A stretch of 64,000 bases of DNA from Cyanophora paradoxa (GCA_004431415.1 QPMI01000179.1:124001-188000); one strand, 5' to 3'; counted from the stretch's first letter, positions 19,871 through 32,025 are shown. Numbers and translations: made by a program. The notes: generated by a model not told the origin, from the letters alone.

Positions 19871-22800
19871 CGCCGGCCCCTGCCCCAAAGTCTCTGTGCT
19901 CGCCTATGCCGATGACACAACCATGCTTGCCAGCTCGGCTCAGGGTCTCCAACATATGCTCGACTGGCTGTCTGAATTCTTACACATTCATGGCATGAAC
20001 CTAAACGCAAAAAGACGGAAATATTTCACTGGAAGCCACCATGATCCGAAGAGCCCACCAATAGCAAATATTACGTCCGGATTGGTGGCACTCGGGCTGA
20101 GGTTGGCCACGTTCTCTCCCCCACCTCGCCCTTCCGGGTCCTTGGCGTCCAGTTCACTGCCAACCTGTCTTGGACCCACCAAGTCCGCCTACTCAAATCC
20201 CAGCTCCAGTCAGCAATCTCGATCCTAGCCACGAAGAAGATTACCGTTCACGAATTCCAAGTGATTTTACACCGGGTTCTATTTCCTAAACTGGCATACC
20301 CCCTCCGTATCATGACCTTAACGCCATCCCAATGTCAATCCCTCGACGCTGTCTGGCTCAGCGCGGCCAAACACACTGCCAACTTGGCCCAATCCGTCTC
20401 CACGGCTGCATTCTCTTCCATTTATCGCCTTCCCTCCATAGCAGTCATCCAACGCCAACAGCAGTGCGTCGACGAGCGCCTCCGCCAGGAACTCGCCTCC
20501 CACACATCATCACTCTACGGCCAGATATACCGGCAACGTGTCCTCGACACCCAGGCCCGGTACGGGCTCCCTCTTCTCCCCCACGAATATCCGAACCTCC
20601 CCTCGGGGCCTCTTACACTACAAAAAAATATCACGCTTGCCATCACGGCAGACCTGACCTCCACCTCCCATCACATCCTCACAACGTGCGATTCCTGGAC
20701 GCACGGCCTCCCCTCCCGTCGGTCCCATCTCCGACGCGAGTATATTATATCATCGCAATTGACGCCCCTCACCCTCCAACAAGCCGGACAACGACTCTAT
20801 CGCTGCGGCCTCCTCACAATCCGTGACATTACGGCCTCTGACGGCTCCCTTGCTGACTGGTCCCTCCTCTAGAGTCATGGCCGTGTCCCGGCATACTACA
20901 AACGTGCCCCCTCCTGGTGGGACGCGGTCCGCGAAGAACTCTCTCTCCCCCGCCTTTCCACCCGGTCCCCTTTCCTCCCCTGATACCCTCTGCCCCCGCC
21001 GCCCTCCATCCCAGACATTCGTCGCTCTCTCCAAGCCAATGCCGTCCTTGCGGGACTCAAAATTGGTGACTTTGTCTGGACATCCCAAGGCCTAGTTGGC
21101 CGCGTCGTAGGGAAACCCCCTATCCCGGACGAAAACCCGGACGAACTGGCTTCCGAGGACTCCGACGCGGACCCTGACTGCTCCCGAGATTCAGAGTATA
21201 ACTATGGGGTGGAACTCGTCCATTACTGCCTCATCCCGTACGATGAACTTTCCGCGCGCGACCCCCGTCTATCGGCTCTTGAACTCGACCCCGCCTGGCG
21301 TGAACGCAAACTGGAATTCCAATTCTGCCCTCACCCAAAGTATTGCGGCTCTGAACAGCTTCATCGCGAACTGGGCCTCTCTACGACTGCTTGCCGATGG
21401 GTCGAGTACGCATCTCACGTTCGGCGAATTCCAGCAAGCTCCTCGTGCGAATCGAAGGGCTGGTCCCCGAGCCTCTCCAACCTAAATAGGCCGGCTCCCA
21501 CCTGCTCCCGGCAGCTGCCCGACTCCACCTCTGCTTTCACATGTTCCCACTCCAGAGGGCAGCAGACCACCCGCTCTCAGCCCACACGAGCAGCTAAAAA
21601 GGCCCGCCTTGACCCCTCCTCCGACACCTCCTCGGCCCAATATGACCCCGAACTTCCCCCTCCCAACCTCCCCCGCGAAATCACACATATTGGCTTCATC
21701 GATCTCTGGCTCCGGGAAACTGACTGGTGGGACTCTTTCCGCGCGGAGGCCCAGGCCACCAATGTTGCCCTCGAGCGACGCCCACGTCCGATGACCCCTG
21801 CCTCACAAGCCGACCGTGAATTCTATGAATCTTCGGCCGGGCTCGACTTTGTCTTCGCCACCTCTCGAGCCCTCTTTGCCGAGCTCTGCCCTACGCTCTG
21901 TGCCCTAAACTCCCCGCCCCCTCCCCCCGGCCCTACTCCCCGGGTAATATACACGGACGCCAGCACACAAAAACAGGGCTCTGCCTCTGTCCGAACCACC
22001 TACGCTGGCCTTGCACCTCTCGAAAATAATCCCGACCTGCCTGACAAAATCGAGTTTGCCCGCCGCCTCCCCGGCGTCCAACACAACGTGAACCTGGGAG
22101 AGCTAGCAGGCGCGATCTCCGCAGCATTCACGTACTTCGGGCCCGTGGGCGGGAAAATTATCACGGACAGTCAGAACACTATCGGAGCCCTGACAGCTTT
22201 CGCCTTTCGAGACCCTTCATCCTTCTCCCATCCCATCAATTTCCGCACCCTGCTCCGCTGAGAAGACGGGGCCTTTCTCCTCAACGCTCGAACGCAATAC
22301 GCCATCCGTATTGCCCAAGACCCGAACTTCCAAGTCACGCTACAATGGGTCCCCTCTCACCAACCAAAGACCATTCCGCGGCCGACTCCACCGGCTCCGA
22401 CCCCAACGACGACCCGCCGCCCGGCCCCCTCCTCCCCCCGCCGACCCCGCATCCCCCTCAGCGGACCAGCTGCCCTCCTACCTACTGCCCCGCAGACGTT
22501 CCCTGCCTCGGCTCCTTACCACTATATTGGTGGAATGGACATCCCTGATGCCCGACTCCTTTTTTCGGACGACTCCTCCCCGCGCCTCCCCCCGTCACTC
22601 TTCTCGTCCCTCTTCCCGCCTCGCCGGCACCTTGGCACATATATTCTAGCTGACAGCCCCGCCGACTACAATTTCCTCCGATGCCAAGCGGACCTCGTTG
22701 ACTATGTAGATGCCTCCGAGACTACCAACACCCACCTGGCCCTTGACCTCGTCCCCCTCGCGTCCGCCAGACTTGAACGCGCCTTCACGGCGGCGGAAAC

Positions 22801-23560
22801 CGTCATCTGGAACCGCTGCATCCGACTTCCCAAAGATCATACTCTTTTTCTCTCCGACGAACACCTGACCATTGTCTCGGACTGCGACATCCTCCGCGCC
22901 TACTCCGCTTTCCTTGAAGCCTTAGGACGCAGAGACATCACCCACAACATCTCCTTCCAGTGCTGCTCCCCTCCCAACCCAATCTTCCTTCAACCACTCC
23001 CCGAGGATGCCCCTGATGCTGACTACCCTGATCCCGGGCCTACAAGGAAACTTGTCCTCGACTACTACTTAGCCCATCCTAGGGCTTCCGGCCCCGCCTG
23101 GAATTTCTACCAAACTTCCCTCTGCAAACCTGCTGTCCCTGCCGACTGCGACACGCCTCTTCCCGCCTGGTACTGGGACGAGGATCTCACACTCGCCCCC
23201 ACCTCCCAGACTGAGGCTGGCACCCCTCTGGTTGCGTACCACCGTTGCGACCCTGGCATGTGGGGCATCCCTATTTCCTCCCTGATCGCAGAACAATGGG
23301 CACGGGGACCCGCCCTGTCCTGCCCGCACTGCCACCCCACTCCCGCTCCGCCTGGCCCCCCACCCACGTTCCCTCTCCGCGACCAAACCGGCGCCCTTCC
23401 TGTTTTATTCGAACGCTATGGACGCCGAGCCATCCCCTACTCAGCTGCCATCGATCCTGACGGCCCCCGGTATGATCGCCGAGTACTTCCCCTCCTCGAC
23501 GGCATAAAATCTCGCCTGGCCGCCCTTAAAGCGGCCCCCCTCTCCCTCATCAACCCCAAC
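19824..23560 (+). pseudogene. LINE ORF2: RT palm to RNase H plus long C-terminal extension
   Basis: A mostly continuous frame starts at RT motif C (VLAYADDTTML near 19905), so the endonuclease and fingers are missing. A one-base loss in an A-run near 20010 shifts the frame. Post-RT region runs 20168-20870. Stops then occur at 20870 (TAG), about 20973 (TGA) and 22259 (TGA), all in one frame. RNase H is at about 21945-22350, with IYTDAST, GELAGAISAAF, IITDSQNTIGAL and QWVPSH holding the D-E-D-H set. About 400 residues follow (ILADSPADYNFL; a CPHC pair near 23320), a C-terminal region I cannot assign. GC is high. The element is cut at 23560 by satellite A. Confidence 0.8.
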
Positions 23561-25254
23561 CCTAGGAAACAGGGGAGCACTCACCCCAAACAAGAACACC
23601 AAAAAGAGACACCCATTCACATCATCCAAACCTGATAGAGTGTTCTGGAACACTCCAGCAATCCCTGCACACAGTTTTTTGTGGGTGGGGACCCCTGTGA
23701 GATTCCAGGGGCGATAGGGGGAGCACTGAGCCCAAACAAGAGATCAGCAAAGCGACACCCCTCCTCGCCATGCACACCTTACAGAGTGCTTCAGACCACC
23801 CAAGGGCTCCCTGCACACTGTTTTGTGTGGGCTGGGACCCCTGTGACATTTTGGGGGGGCACCTGGGGGAGGCGCTGACCCCAAAACAAGAAAAAAGAAA
23901 TACAACACCCATTCTCCTCATGTGAACCTGACAGAGTGCTCTGGAACACTCCAAGGCTCCCTACCCAGTGTTTTGTATGGATGGGGACCACTGTGAATAT
24001 TTGTGGGATTACAGGGGGAGCGCTAACCCAAAACAAGAAACTTGAAATAACGAGACCCATTCTCCTCATGCCAACCGGACAGAGTTCTGTGGAACCCCCC
24101 AGGGCTTCCTACCCACGGCTTTGTGTGGATGGGGACTCCTGTGACATTTTGGGGGGCAACAGGGGGAGCACTGACCCCAAACAAGAACACCAAAAAGAGA
24201 CACCCATTCACCTCATCCACACCTGATAGAGTGTTCTGGAACACTCCAGCAATCCCTGCACACTGTTTTGTGTGGGTGGGGACCCCTGTGAGATTTCGGA
24301 GGGGCAACTGGGGGACGTGCTGACCCCAAAACAAGAAACTAGAAAAACAACACCCATTCTCCTCATGTGAACCTGACAGAGTGCTCTGGAACACTCCAAG
24401 GCTCCCTTCCCAGTGTTTTGTATGGATGGGGACCACTGTGAATATTTGTGGGATAACAGGGGGAGCGCTGACCCCAAACAAGAACCTAGAAATAACGACA
24501 CCCATTCTCCTCATGCCAACTGGACAGAGTTCTGTGGAACCCCCCAGGGCTTCCTACCCACGGCTTTGTGTGGACAGGGACTCCTGTGACATTTTGGGGG
24601 GCAACAGGGGGAGCACTGATCCCAAACAAGAACACCAAAGAGAGACACCCATTCACCTCATCCAAACCTGATAGAGTGTTCTGGAACACTCCAGCAATCC
24701 CTGCACACTGTTTTGTGTGGGTGGGGACCCCTTTGAGATTCCAGGGGGCGATAGGGGGAGCACTGAGCCCAAACAAGAGATCAGCAAAGCGACACCCCTC
24801 CTCGCCATGCACACCTTACAGAGTGCTTCAGACCACCCAAGGGCTCTTTGCAACACTGTTTTGTGTGGGTGGGGACCCCTGTGAGATTTCGGAGGGGCAA
24901 CTGGGGGACGTGCTGACCCCAAAACAAGAAAAAAGAAATACAACACCCATTCTCCTCATGTGAACCTGACAGAGTGCTCTGGAACACTCCAAGGCTCCCT
25001 ACCCAGTGTTTTGTAAGGATGGGGACCACTGTGAATATTTGTGGGATAACAGGGGGAGCGCTGACCCCAAACAAGAACCTAGAGATAACGACACCCATTC
25101 TCCTCATGCCAACCGGACAGAGTTCTCTGGAACCCCCCAGGGCTTCCTACCCACGGCTTTGTGTGGACGGGGACTCCTGTGACATTTTGGGGGGCAACAG
25201 GAGGAGCACTGGCCCCAAACAAGAACACCAAAAAGAGACACCCATTCACATCAT
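23561..25254 (-). repeat. Satellite A, reverse orientation, about 11.5 units
   Basis: About 147-bp units with recurrences at 445 bp (3-mer, 23936 to 24381) and 593 bp (4-mer, 24381 to 24974). Unit variants include one with GAATATTTGTGGGATAACAG and one with GACATTTTGGGGGGCAACAG. Confidence 0.95.
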
Positions 25255-25690
25255 CTCCCCCACGAATATCCGAACCTCCCCTCGGGGCCTCTTACACTAC
25301 AAAAAAATATCACGCTTGCCATCACGGCAGACCTGACCTCCACCTCCCATCACATCCTCACAACGTGCGATTCCTGGACGCACGGCCTCCCCTCCCGTCG
25401 GTCCCATCTCCGACGCGAGTATATTATATCATCGCAATTGACGCCCCTCACCCTCCAACAAGCCAGACAACGACTCTATCGCTGCGGCCTCCTCACAATC
25501 CGTGACATTACGGCCTCTGACGGCTCCCTTGCTGACTGGTCCCTCCTCTAGAGTCATGGCCGTGTCCCGGCATACTACAAACGTGCCCCCTCCTGGTGGG
25601 ACGCGGTCCGCGAAGAACTCTTTCTCCCCCGCCTTTCCACCCGGTCCCCTTTCCTCCCCTGATACCCTCTGCCCCCGCCGCCCTCCATCT
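25255..25690 (+). pseudogene. LINE ORF2 fragment inserted in satellite A
   Basis: Almost base for base the same as 20578-21010 of the large LINE, including its TAG stop. It begins at CCCCCACGAATATCCGAACC and ends in a Pro-rich stretch, with satellite A reverse on the left and forward on the right. High identity suggests recent copying or gene conversion. Confidence 0.9.
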
Positions 25691-28600
25691 GCCCCTCCGA
25701 AATCTCACAGGGGTCCCCACCCACACAAAACAGTGTGCAGGGAGCCCTTGGGTGGTCTGGAGCACTCTCTAAGATGTGCATGGCGAGGAGGGGTGTCTCT
25801 TTGCTGATCTCTTGTTTGGGCTCAGTGCTCCCCCTATTGCCCATGGAATCTCACAGGGGTCCCCACCCACACAAACCAGTGTGCAGGGATTGCTGGAGTG
25901 TTCCAGAACACTCTATCAGGTTTGGATAATGTGAATGGGTGTCTCTTTTTGGTGTTCTTGTTTGGGGTCAGTGCTCCCCCTGTTGCCCCCCAAAATGTCA
26001 CAGGAGTCCCCGTCCACACATAGCCGTGGGTAGGAAGCCCTGGGGGGTTCCAGAGAACTCTGTCCAGTTGGCATGAGGAGATTGGGTGTCGTTATTTCTA
26101 GTTTCTTGTTTGGGGTCAGCGCTCCCCCTGTCATCCCCCAAAAGTTTACAGGGGTCCCCGTCCACACAAAATAGTAAGTAGGGAGTGCTGGTGTGTTCCA
26201 GAGCACTCTGTCAGGTTCACATGAGGAGAATGGGTGTTGTATTTCTAGTTTCTTGTTTTGGGGACAGCACGTCCCCCAGTTGCCCCTCCGAAATCTCACA
26301 GGGGTCCCCACCCACACAATACAGTGTGCAGGGAGCCCTTGGGTGGTCTGGAGCACTCTCTAAGATGTGCATGACGAGGAGGGGTGTCTCTTTGCTGATC
26401 TCTTGTTTGGGCTCAGTGCTCCCCCTATCGCCCCTGGAATCTCACAGGGGTCCCCACCCAGAAGAAGAAGAGTATGTATAAGACATGCCCACCCACAAAA
26501 ACCAGTGTGCAGGGATTGCTGGAGTGTTCCAGAACACTCTATCAGGTTTGGATGATGTGAATGGGTGTCTCTTTTTGGTGTTTTTGTTTGGGGTCAGTGC
26601 TCCCCCTGTTGCCCCCCAAAATGTCACAGGAGTCCCCGTCCACACAAAGCCGTGGGTAGGAAGCCCTGGGGGGTTCCAGAGCACTCTGTCCAGTTGGCAT
26701 GAGGAGATTGGGTGTCGTTATTTCTAGTTTCTTGTTTGGGGTCAGCGCTTCCCCTGTCGTCCCCCAAAAGTTTACAGGGGTCCCCGTCCACACAAAATAG
26801 TAAGCAGGGAGTGCTGGTGTGTTCCAGAGCACTCTGTCAGGTTCACATGAGGAGAATGGGTGTTGTATTTCTAGTTTCTCGTTTTGGGGACAGCAGGTCC
26901 CCCAGTTGCCCCTCCAAAATCTCACAGGGGTCCCCACCCACACAAAACAGTGTGCAGGGAGCCCTTGGGTGGTCTGGAGCACTCTCTAAGATGTGCATGG
27001 CGAGGAGGGGTGTCTCTTTGCTGATCTCTTGTTTGGGCTCAGTGCTCCCCCTATTGCCCCTGGAATCTCACAGGGGTCCCCACCCACACAAACCAGTGTG
27101 CAGGGATTGCTGGAGTGTTCCAGAACACTCTATCAGGTTTGGATGATGTGAATGGGTGTCTCTTTTTGGTGTTCTTGTTTGGGGTCAGTGCTCCCCCTGT
27201 TGCCCCCCAAAATGTCACAGGAGTCCCCGTCCACACATAGCCATGGGTAGGAAGCCCTGGGGGGTTCCAGAGAACTCTGTCCAGTTGGCATGAGGAGATT
27301 GGGTGTCATTATTTCAAGTTTCTTGTTTGGGGTCAGCGCTCCCCCTGTCATCCCCCAAAAGTTTACAGGGGTCCCCGTCCACACAAAATAGTAAGTAGGG
27401 AGTGCTGGTGTGTTCCAGAGCACTCTGTCAGGTTCACATGAGGAGAATGGGTGTTGTATTTCTAGTTTCTTGTTTTGGGGACAGCAGGTCCCCCAGTTGC
27501 CCCTCCAAAATCTCACAGGGGTCCCCACCCACACAAACCAGTGTGCAGGGAGCCCTTGGGTGGTCTGGAGCACTCTCTAAGATGTGCATGACGAGGAGGG
27601 GTGTCTCTTTGCTGATCTCTTGTTTGGGCCCAGTGCTCCCCCTATCGCCTCTGGAATTTCACAGGGGTCCCCACCCACAAAAACCAGTGTGCAGGGATTG
27701 CTGGAGTGTTCCAGAACACTCTATCAGGTTTGGATGAGGTGAATGGGTGTCTCTTTTTGGTGTTCTTGTTTGGGGTCAGTGCTCCCCCTGTTGCCCCCCA
27801 AAATGTCACAGGAGTCCCCATCCACACAAAGCCGTGGGTAGGAAGCCCTGGGGGGTTCCACAGAACTCTGTCCGGTTGGCATGAGGAGAATGGGTCTCGT
27901 TATTTCTAGTTTCTTGTTTGGGGTCAGCGCTTCCCCTGTCGTCCCCCATAAGTTTACAGGGGTCCCCGTCCACACAAAATAGTAAGCAGGGAGTGCTGGT
28001 GTGTTCCAGAGCACTCTGTCAGGTTCACATGAGGAGAATGGGTGTTGTATTTCTAGTTTCTCGTTTTGGGGACAGCAGGTCCCCCAGTTGCCCCTCCAAA
28101 ATCTCACAGGGGTCCCCACCCACACAAAACAGTGTGCAGGGAGCCCTTGGGTGGTCTGGAGCACTCTCTAAGGTGTGCATGGCGAGGAGGGGTGTCTCTT
28201 TGCTGATCTCTTGTTTGGGCCCAGTGCTCCCCCTATCGCCCCTGGAATCTGACAGGGGTCCCCACCCACACAAACCAGTGTGCAGGGATTGCTGGAGTGT
28301 TCCAGAACACTCTATCAGGTTTGGATGATGTGAATGGGTGTCTCTTTTTGGTGTTCTTGTTTGGGGTCAGTGCTCCCCCTGTTGCCCCCCAAAATGTCAC
28401 AGGAGTCCCCGTCCACACAAAGCCGTGGGTAGGAAGCCCTGGGGGGTTCCAGAGAACTCTGTCCAGTTGGCATGAGGAGATTGGGTGTCGTTATTTCTAG
28501 TTTCTTGTTTGGGGTCAGCGCTCCCCCTGTCATCCCCCAAAAGTTTACAGGGGTCCCCGTCCACACAAAATAGTAAGTAGGGAGTGCTGGTGTGTTCCAG

Positions 28601-28838
28601 AGCACTCTGTCAGGTTCACATGAGGAGAATGGGTGTTGTATTTCTAGTTTCTTGTTTTGGGGACAGCAGGTCCCCCAGTTGCCCCTCCGAAATCTCACAG
28701 GGGTCCCTACCCACACAATACAGTGTGCAGGGAGCCCTTGGGTGGTCTGGAGCACTCTCGAAGATGTGCATGACGAGGAGGGGTGTCTCTTTGCTGATCT
28801 CTTGTTTGGGCTCAGTGCTCCCCCTATCGCCCCTGGAA
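25688..28838 (+). repeat. Satellite A, forward orientation, about 21 units with 4-mer higher-order repeat
   Basis: Landmarks recur at 591 bp (26542, 27133, 27724, 28315), which is 4 x about 148. The four unit classes follow a fixed order. One unit carries a 27-bp insertion with a target duplication (26453-26495). Confidence 0.95.
26453..26495 (-). mobile_element. 27-bp 3'-end insertion with 8-bp target duplication
   Basis: CCCACCCA at 26453-26460 and 26488-26495 brackets CATGTCTTATACATACTC plus (TTC)3 on the minus strand. The uninterrupted sequence is seen at the matching place of another unit (about 27667). The core is the same as in the insertion at 42450-42503. Confidence 0.7.
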
Positions 28839-29124
28839 CAAGAGATCAGCAAAGAGACACCCCTCCTCGCCATGCACATCTTCGAGAGTGCTCCAGACCA
28901 CCCAAGGGCTCCCTGCACACTGTTTTGTGTGGGCGGGGACCCCTGTGACATTTTGGAGGGGCAAGTGGGGGATGTGCTGACCCCAAAACAAGAAACTAGA
29001 AATACAACACCCATTCTCCTCATGTGAACCTGACAGAGTGCTCTGGAACACACCAGCACTCCCTACTTACTATTTTGTGTGGACGGGGACCCCTGTAAAC
29101 GTTTGGGGGATGACAGGGGGAGCG
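28516..29124. repeat. Inverted junction of satellite A, arms about 285 bp
   Basis: Forward units end at 28838 and reverse units begin. Sequence from 28801 leftwards is the near-perfect complement of 28838 rightwards, as far as the block before 29124; spacer about 36 bp. This junction could extrude a long hairpin. Confidence 0.85.
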
Positions 29125-29128
29125 CAGA

Positions 29129-29587
29129 AAATCGATTTCCTTTCTGATCAACCATGTGCACCAACAACAGAAGTGCCAACAAGTGTGGAGGCATCCAGCG
29201 ACTGTAGGACTGTCCCAGAACGTGCGCACATTCTGGTTTTGGAACACGACGTGGAAGTTCCGGCTGGCCAACAAGTAAAGGTGTATTTGCAGACAAGAAA
29301 TTACTTTTCCGACTGCAAAGGCTACCTGGAGAACTTCCACCAATTAGATTCAAATCCTGAGATCAAAATAACGAATATCTTGAACCGTTGTCGAGGCGGG
29401 AGGTTATTTGCTCACGTGGCCAACCTTAGAAGCCGTTTTGATGCGCCACATGTGATTTTGCGGAAAGGCATGAAAGTAGCCCGATTTGTACCACATACAC
29501 TCGGTAGACAAACTCAGCAGAACTTTCCCAAAGTGTATGACTGTGGAATCGCATTGAATTATGATCAGTTGGGAAACGGAACATACC
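29129..29587 (+). pseudogene. Ty3/gypsy pol fragment: linker after the protease
   Basis: The frame YFSDCKGYLENFHQLDSNPE, NRCRGGRLFAHVANLRSRF, VILRKGMKVARFVPHTL and CGIALNYDQLGNGTY aligns throughout with the post-protease linker of element 1 (minus strand, about 2200-1830). The alignment includes the CRGGR and LLRKG/ILRKG motifs. Protease and RT are absent. Both ends join satellite A, so this is another fragment captured inside the array. The frame is intact over about 150 residues. Confidence 0.8.
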
Positions 29588-30030
29588 TTACAGAGTGCTC
29601 CAGACCACCTGAGGGCTCCCTGCACACTGTTTTGTGTGGGTGGGAACCCCTGTGAGATTCCAGGGGACGATAGGGGGAGCACACAGCCCAAATAAGAGAT
29701 CAGCAAAGAGACACCCCTCCTCGCCATGCACATCTTAGAGAGTGCTCCAGACAACCCAAGGGCTCCCTGCACACTGTTTTGTGTGGGTGGGGATGCCTGT
29801 GAGTTTGGAGGGGCCACTGGGGGAAGCGCTCCCCCTGTCGCTCACCCAAAATCTCACAGGGGTCCCCAGACACATAAGACAGTGGCAGGGAGCCCTTCGG
29901 GGTTCCAGAGCACTCTGTCAGCTTTGCATGATGCAAATTGGTGTCTCTTTTTGGGGTTCTTGTTTGGGGTCAGTGCTCCCCCTGTTGCTCGCCCCAAATC
30001 TCCTAGGGGTCCCCACATACTGCCCTTACT
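29588..30030. repeat. Satellite A, reverse then forward units
   Basis: Reverse units run to about 29828 and forward units from about 29829, meeting at GGAAGCGCTCCCCCTG. This is a second inverted junction, with about 1.6 units on the left and 1.4 on the right. Confidence 0.9.
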
Positions 30031-30590
30031 TCTCTCCCGCAGACTTCGACATCCCAGTTGGCGACATCCCCATGGAACTGGAAGGAGTCCAGACCCAGGG
30101 GAAGAAGAGCGCAATTTAGTCGATCCTGTAATGGAACATTTGAATCAGAAGATTAAACCTGCTTACTGTGGAGGCCTTCTGGAAGCAGGTTGGGAGTCAC
30201 AGGTGGCCCCCTCAACTCGAAGTCGCCACGCCGCCGTGGTCCGCGACTGACTCGCAAGATGCCTCCCTCCCATTTCGAGGGTGGAATCCAAATTACATGT
30301 TCCTGCCAGCTTGTTCACGCCCCCTAAGCTCCCGGCGGCGAGCTCGCGATTTTTTGCACATGAATCTGCACGTTCCATGACACGGTTACCAAGTCGGCGG
30401 CCCCTGTGAGCCCGGGAGAGGGAACTGGTGCCTGCGGAAGTACATGCAGAGTATTTGGCTTGGAAGCACACGTCGCCTGGGCACTGCGCTGGGGGAGAAC
30501 GACTCCCTAATTGGGTTCACCCGAGATCAAATTCTTGGGGGCCGGTATCCGGTCTGTCCGTGCCTTTCTAGCTACAATGAGCGTCGAACG
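30031..30590. other. Unassigned segment
   Basis: About 560 bp with no satellite match and no convincing gene. Short frames exist (for example ending MELEGVQTQGKKSAI) but lack family signatures. Confidence 0.4.
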
Positions 30591-31280
30591 ACTTTGAGAA
30601 GGTAATCAAATCATCGACAAAAATCAGAACTGAAATCCACAAATTGTCATTAAACATTCCTTCCATTATGTGCTAAAAGGTAGGAGGGGCATTGGTCAAG
30701 CCCATTGCCATAACATTCATCTGAAAAAGACCAAAAGGAGTCCTGAAGGCTGTTTTCTCCTTATCTTCCGGATTCATTTTGACCTGCCAGAAGCCCGATG
30801 TGAAATCCATGTTGGAAAAATACTCGTTGCCTTGCAGAGCATCAAGCATATCTTTTGGTGACAGCATTCAACTGACGATAATTTGTAACGAGACGTTTCT
30901 CATCTGTGCCGTGCTTGGAAACAAAGAATGCAGGTGCAGCCCGAGGAGATTCACTGGGCTCTGCAGTGCTCCTGTGAATGAGATCTTCCAGAGTGATTTT
31001 AAACAATTCGTGGTCCTTAGGAGAGAAATTCATGTGTCGTGCATTGATAGGGTGAGCATCGCCAATATCAATTGCATGATGTCCAGGCAAACACTTCAAA
31101 GGGTCAAATATAAACTTGTCGACAAACAGATCACAATTATTCTTCAATAGGGACTCCATCATCTGCCTCTGCTCCTTCGAATCACCAGAATGTCCAAAAT
31201 CCAAGTCCTTTATTTTCTCAAAATAGGATTTTTCAAAGCTGGGGTTGATAGTTGAAACTTCGTTTTTGTAAAACTTGTCC
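30591..31280 (-). pseudogene. Ty3/gypsy pol fragment, relative of the element at 41.1-44.9 kb
   Basis: Matches 42295-43100 on the minus strand: LLKNNCDLFVDKFIFDPLKC, FFVSKHGTDEKRLVTNYRQL and FQMNVMAMGLTNAPPTF. Relative to that copy, 28 bp are missing at about 30856, removing the YPLPKIQDM region and shifting the frame. Only the RT N-terminal half and preceding linker are present. Confidence 0.85.
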
Positions 31281-31284
31281 TCGG

Positions 31285-31428
31285 ATCACTCGCTGGGTTA
31301 CCGATATGCAGGAGTTCAATTTTGAAATTCAGTATAAACCCGGCAAGTCGAATGCCGATGCCGATGCTCTTTCCAGACTTGTTCGGACGGCGGTAGTTGT
31401 CGATTCCGCCATTCTGCGGAGAACATAA
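31285..31428 (+). pseudogene. Ty3/gypsy RNase H C-terminal fragment
   Basis: Plus-strand ITRWVTDMQEFNFEIQYKPG followed by KSNADADALSRL matches the end of element 1 RNase H (bases 1-110, minus strand). It meets the minus-strand fragment at 30591-31280 head to head, so two different elements were joined here. Confidence 0.85.
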
Positions 31429-32025
31429 GCTTGTTGCATTACAATTCGCTCATGGATATCATTTTCGAAGCTCTGTGCGCTCTTGGCCGGCTTGCCGAGG
31501 TCGCTTGTTCGTGATATCTCCGTTTTCTTTGGAATTCCGTGATTTTGCGGAGCTGTCTCTTTTCTTTCACTTTGGAATCTTTCAAATTCATTCTTTCTTT
31601 CTTTTGGATTGATCTGAAATGTTTTCTTGAAAACTGGACTCGTCAAGCAACACTATTCGAGCAGTGTACTGTTGTAGACTAGGGCCCTTCCTTAGGTCCT
31701 TAGTTAACGACTGTATCGTGGATTCGTGGATTCAATCGTGGATTCCGTCCACCAGTCCGGCTTTGTGTTGTTGTTTGTTGTCGGCAGACCTTCGGTTATC
31801 TTGATGTGATGTCAAAAGGAAGCGCATAGCAGAAGCGTAGGATTTGGTTAGTTTAGTAGCATAGCGCTATGCGCACAGACAGTTTTCATCGAATTTTGAG
31901 TGCGCTGTATTGTTAGGCCGTCCTCCCAGTTCACTCTTTCACGGCCTAGCTCTGTCTATGTCGCGAAGCGAAGTTCCTCTCCCCTTTCGCCGTAGCGAAT
32001 GTGACATGTGCGCTAGTGATACCCA
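31429..32025. other. Non-coding segment before satellite B
   Basis: No satellite or retroelement match is clear. A Lys/Glu-rich minus-strand frame (31329-31646) could be a Gag scrap but may be chance. Short direct repeats of GTGGATTC occur near 31718-31745. Confidence 0.4.

Noticed and set aside
26461-26487. Similarity of GTCTTATACATACTC to the Tn5 mosaic end used in sequencing libraries
   Set aside because: The core differs at several bases, the flanks are target duplications, and a second copy has extra retroposon-like sequence.
31329-31646. Lys/Glu-rich minus-strand ORF
   Set aside because: It overlaps a clear plus-strand RNase H fragment at one end and has no recognisable domain; too weak to call a gene.
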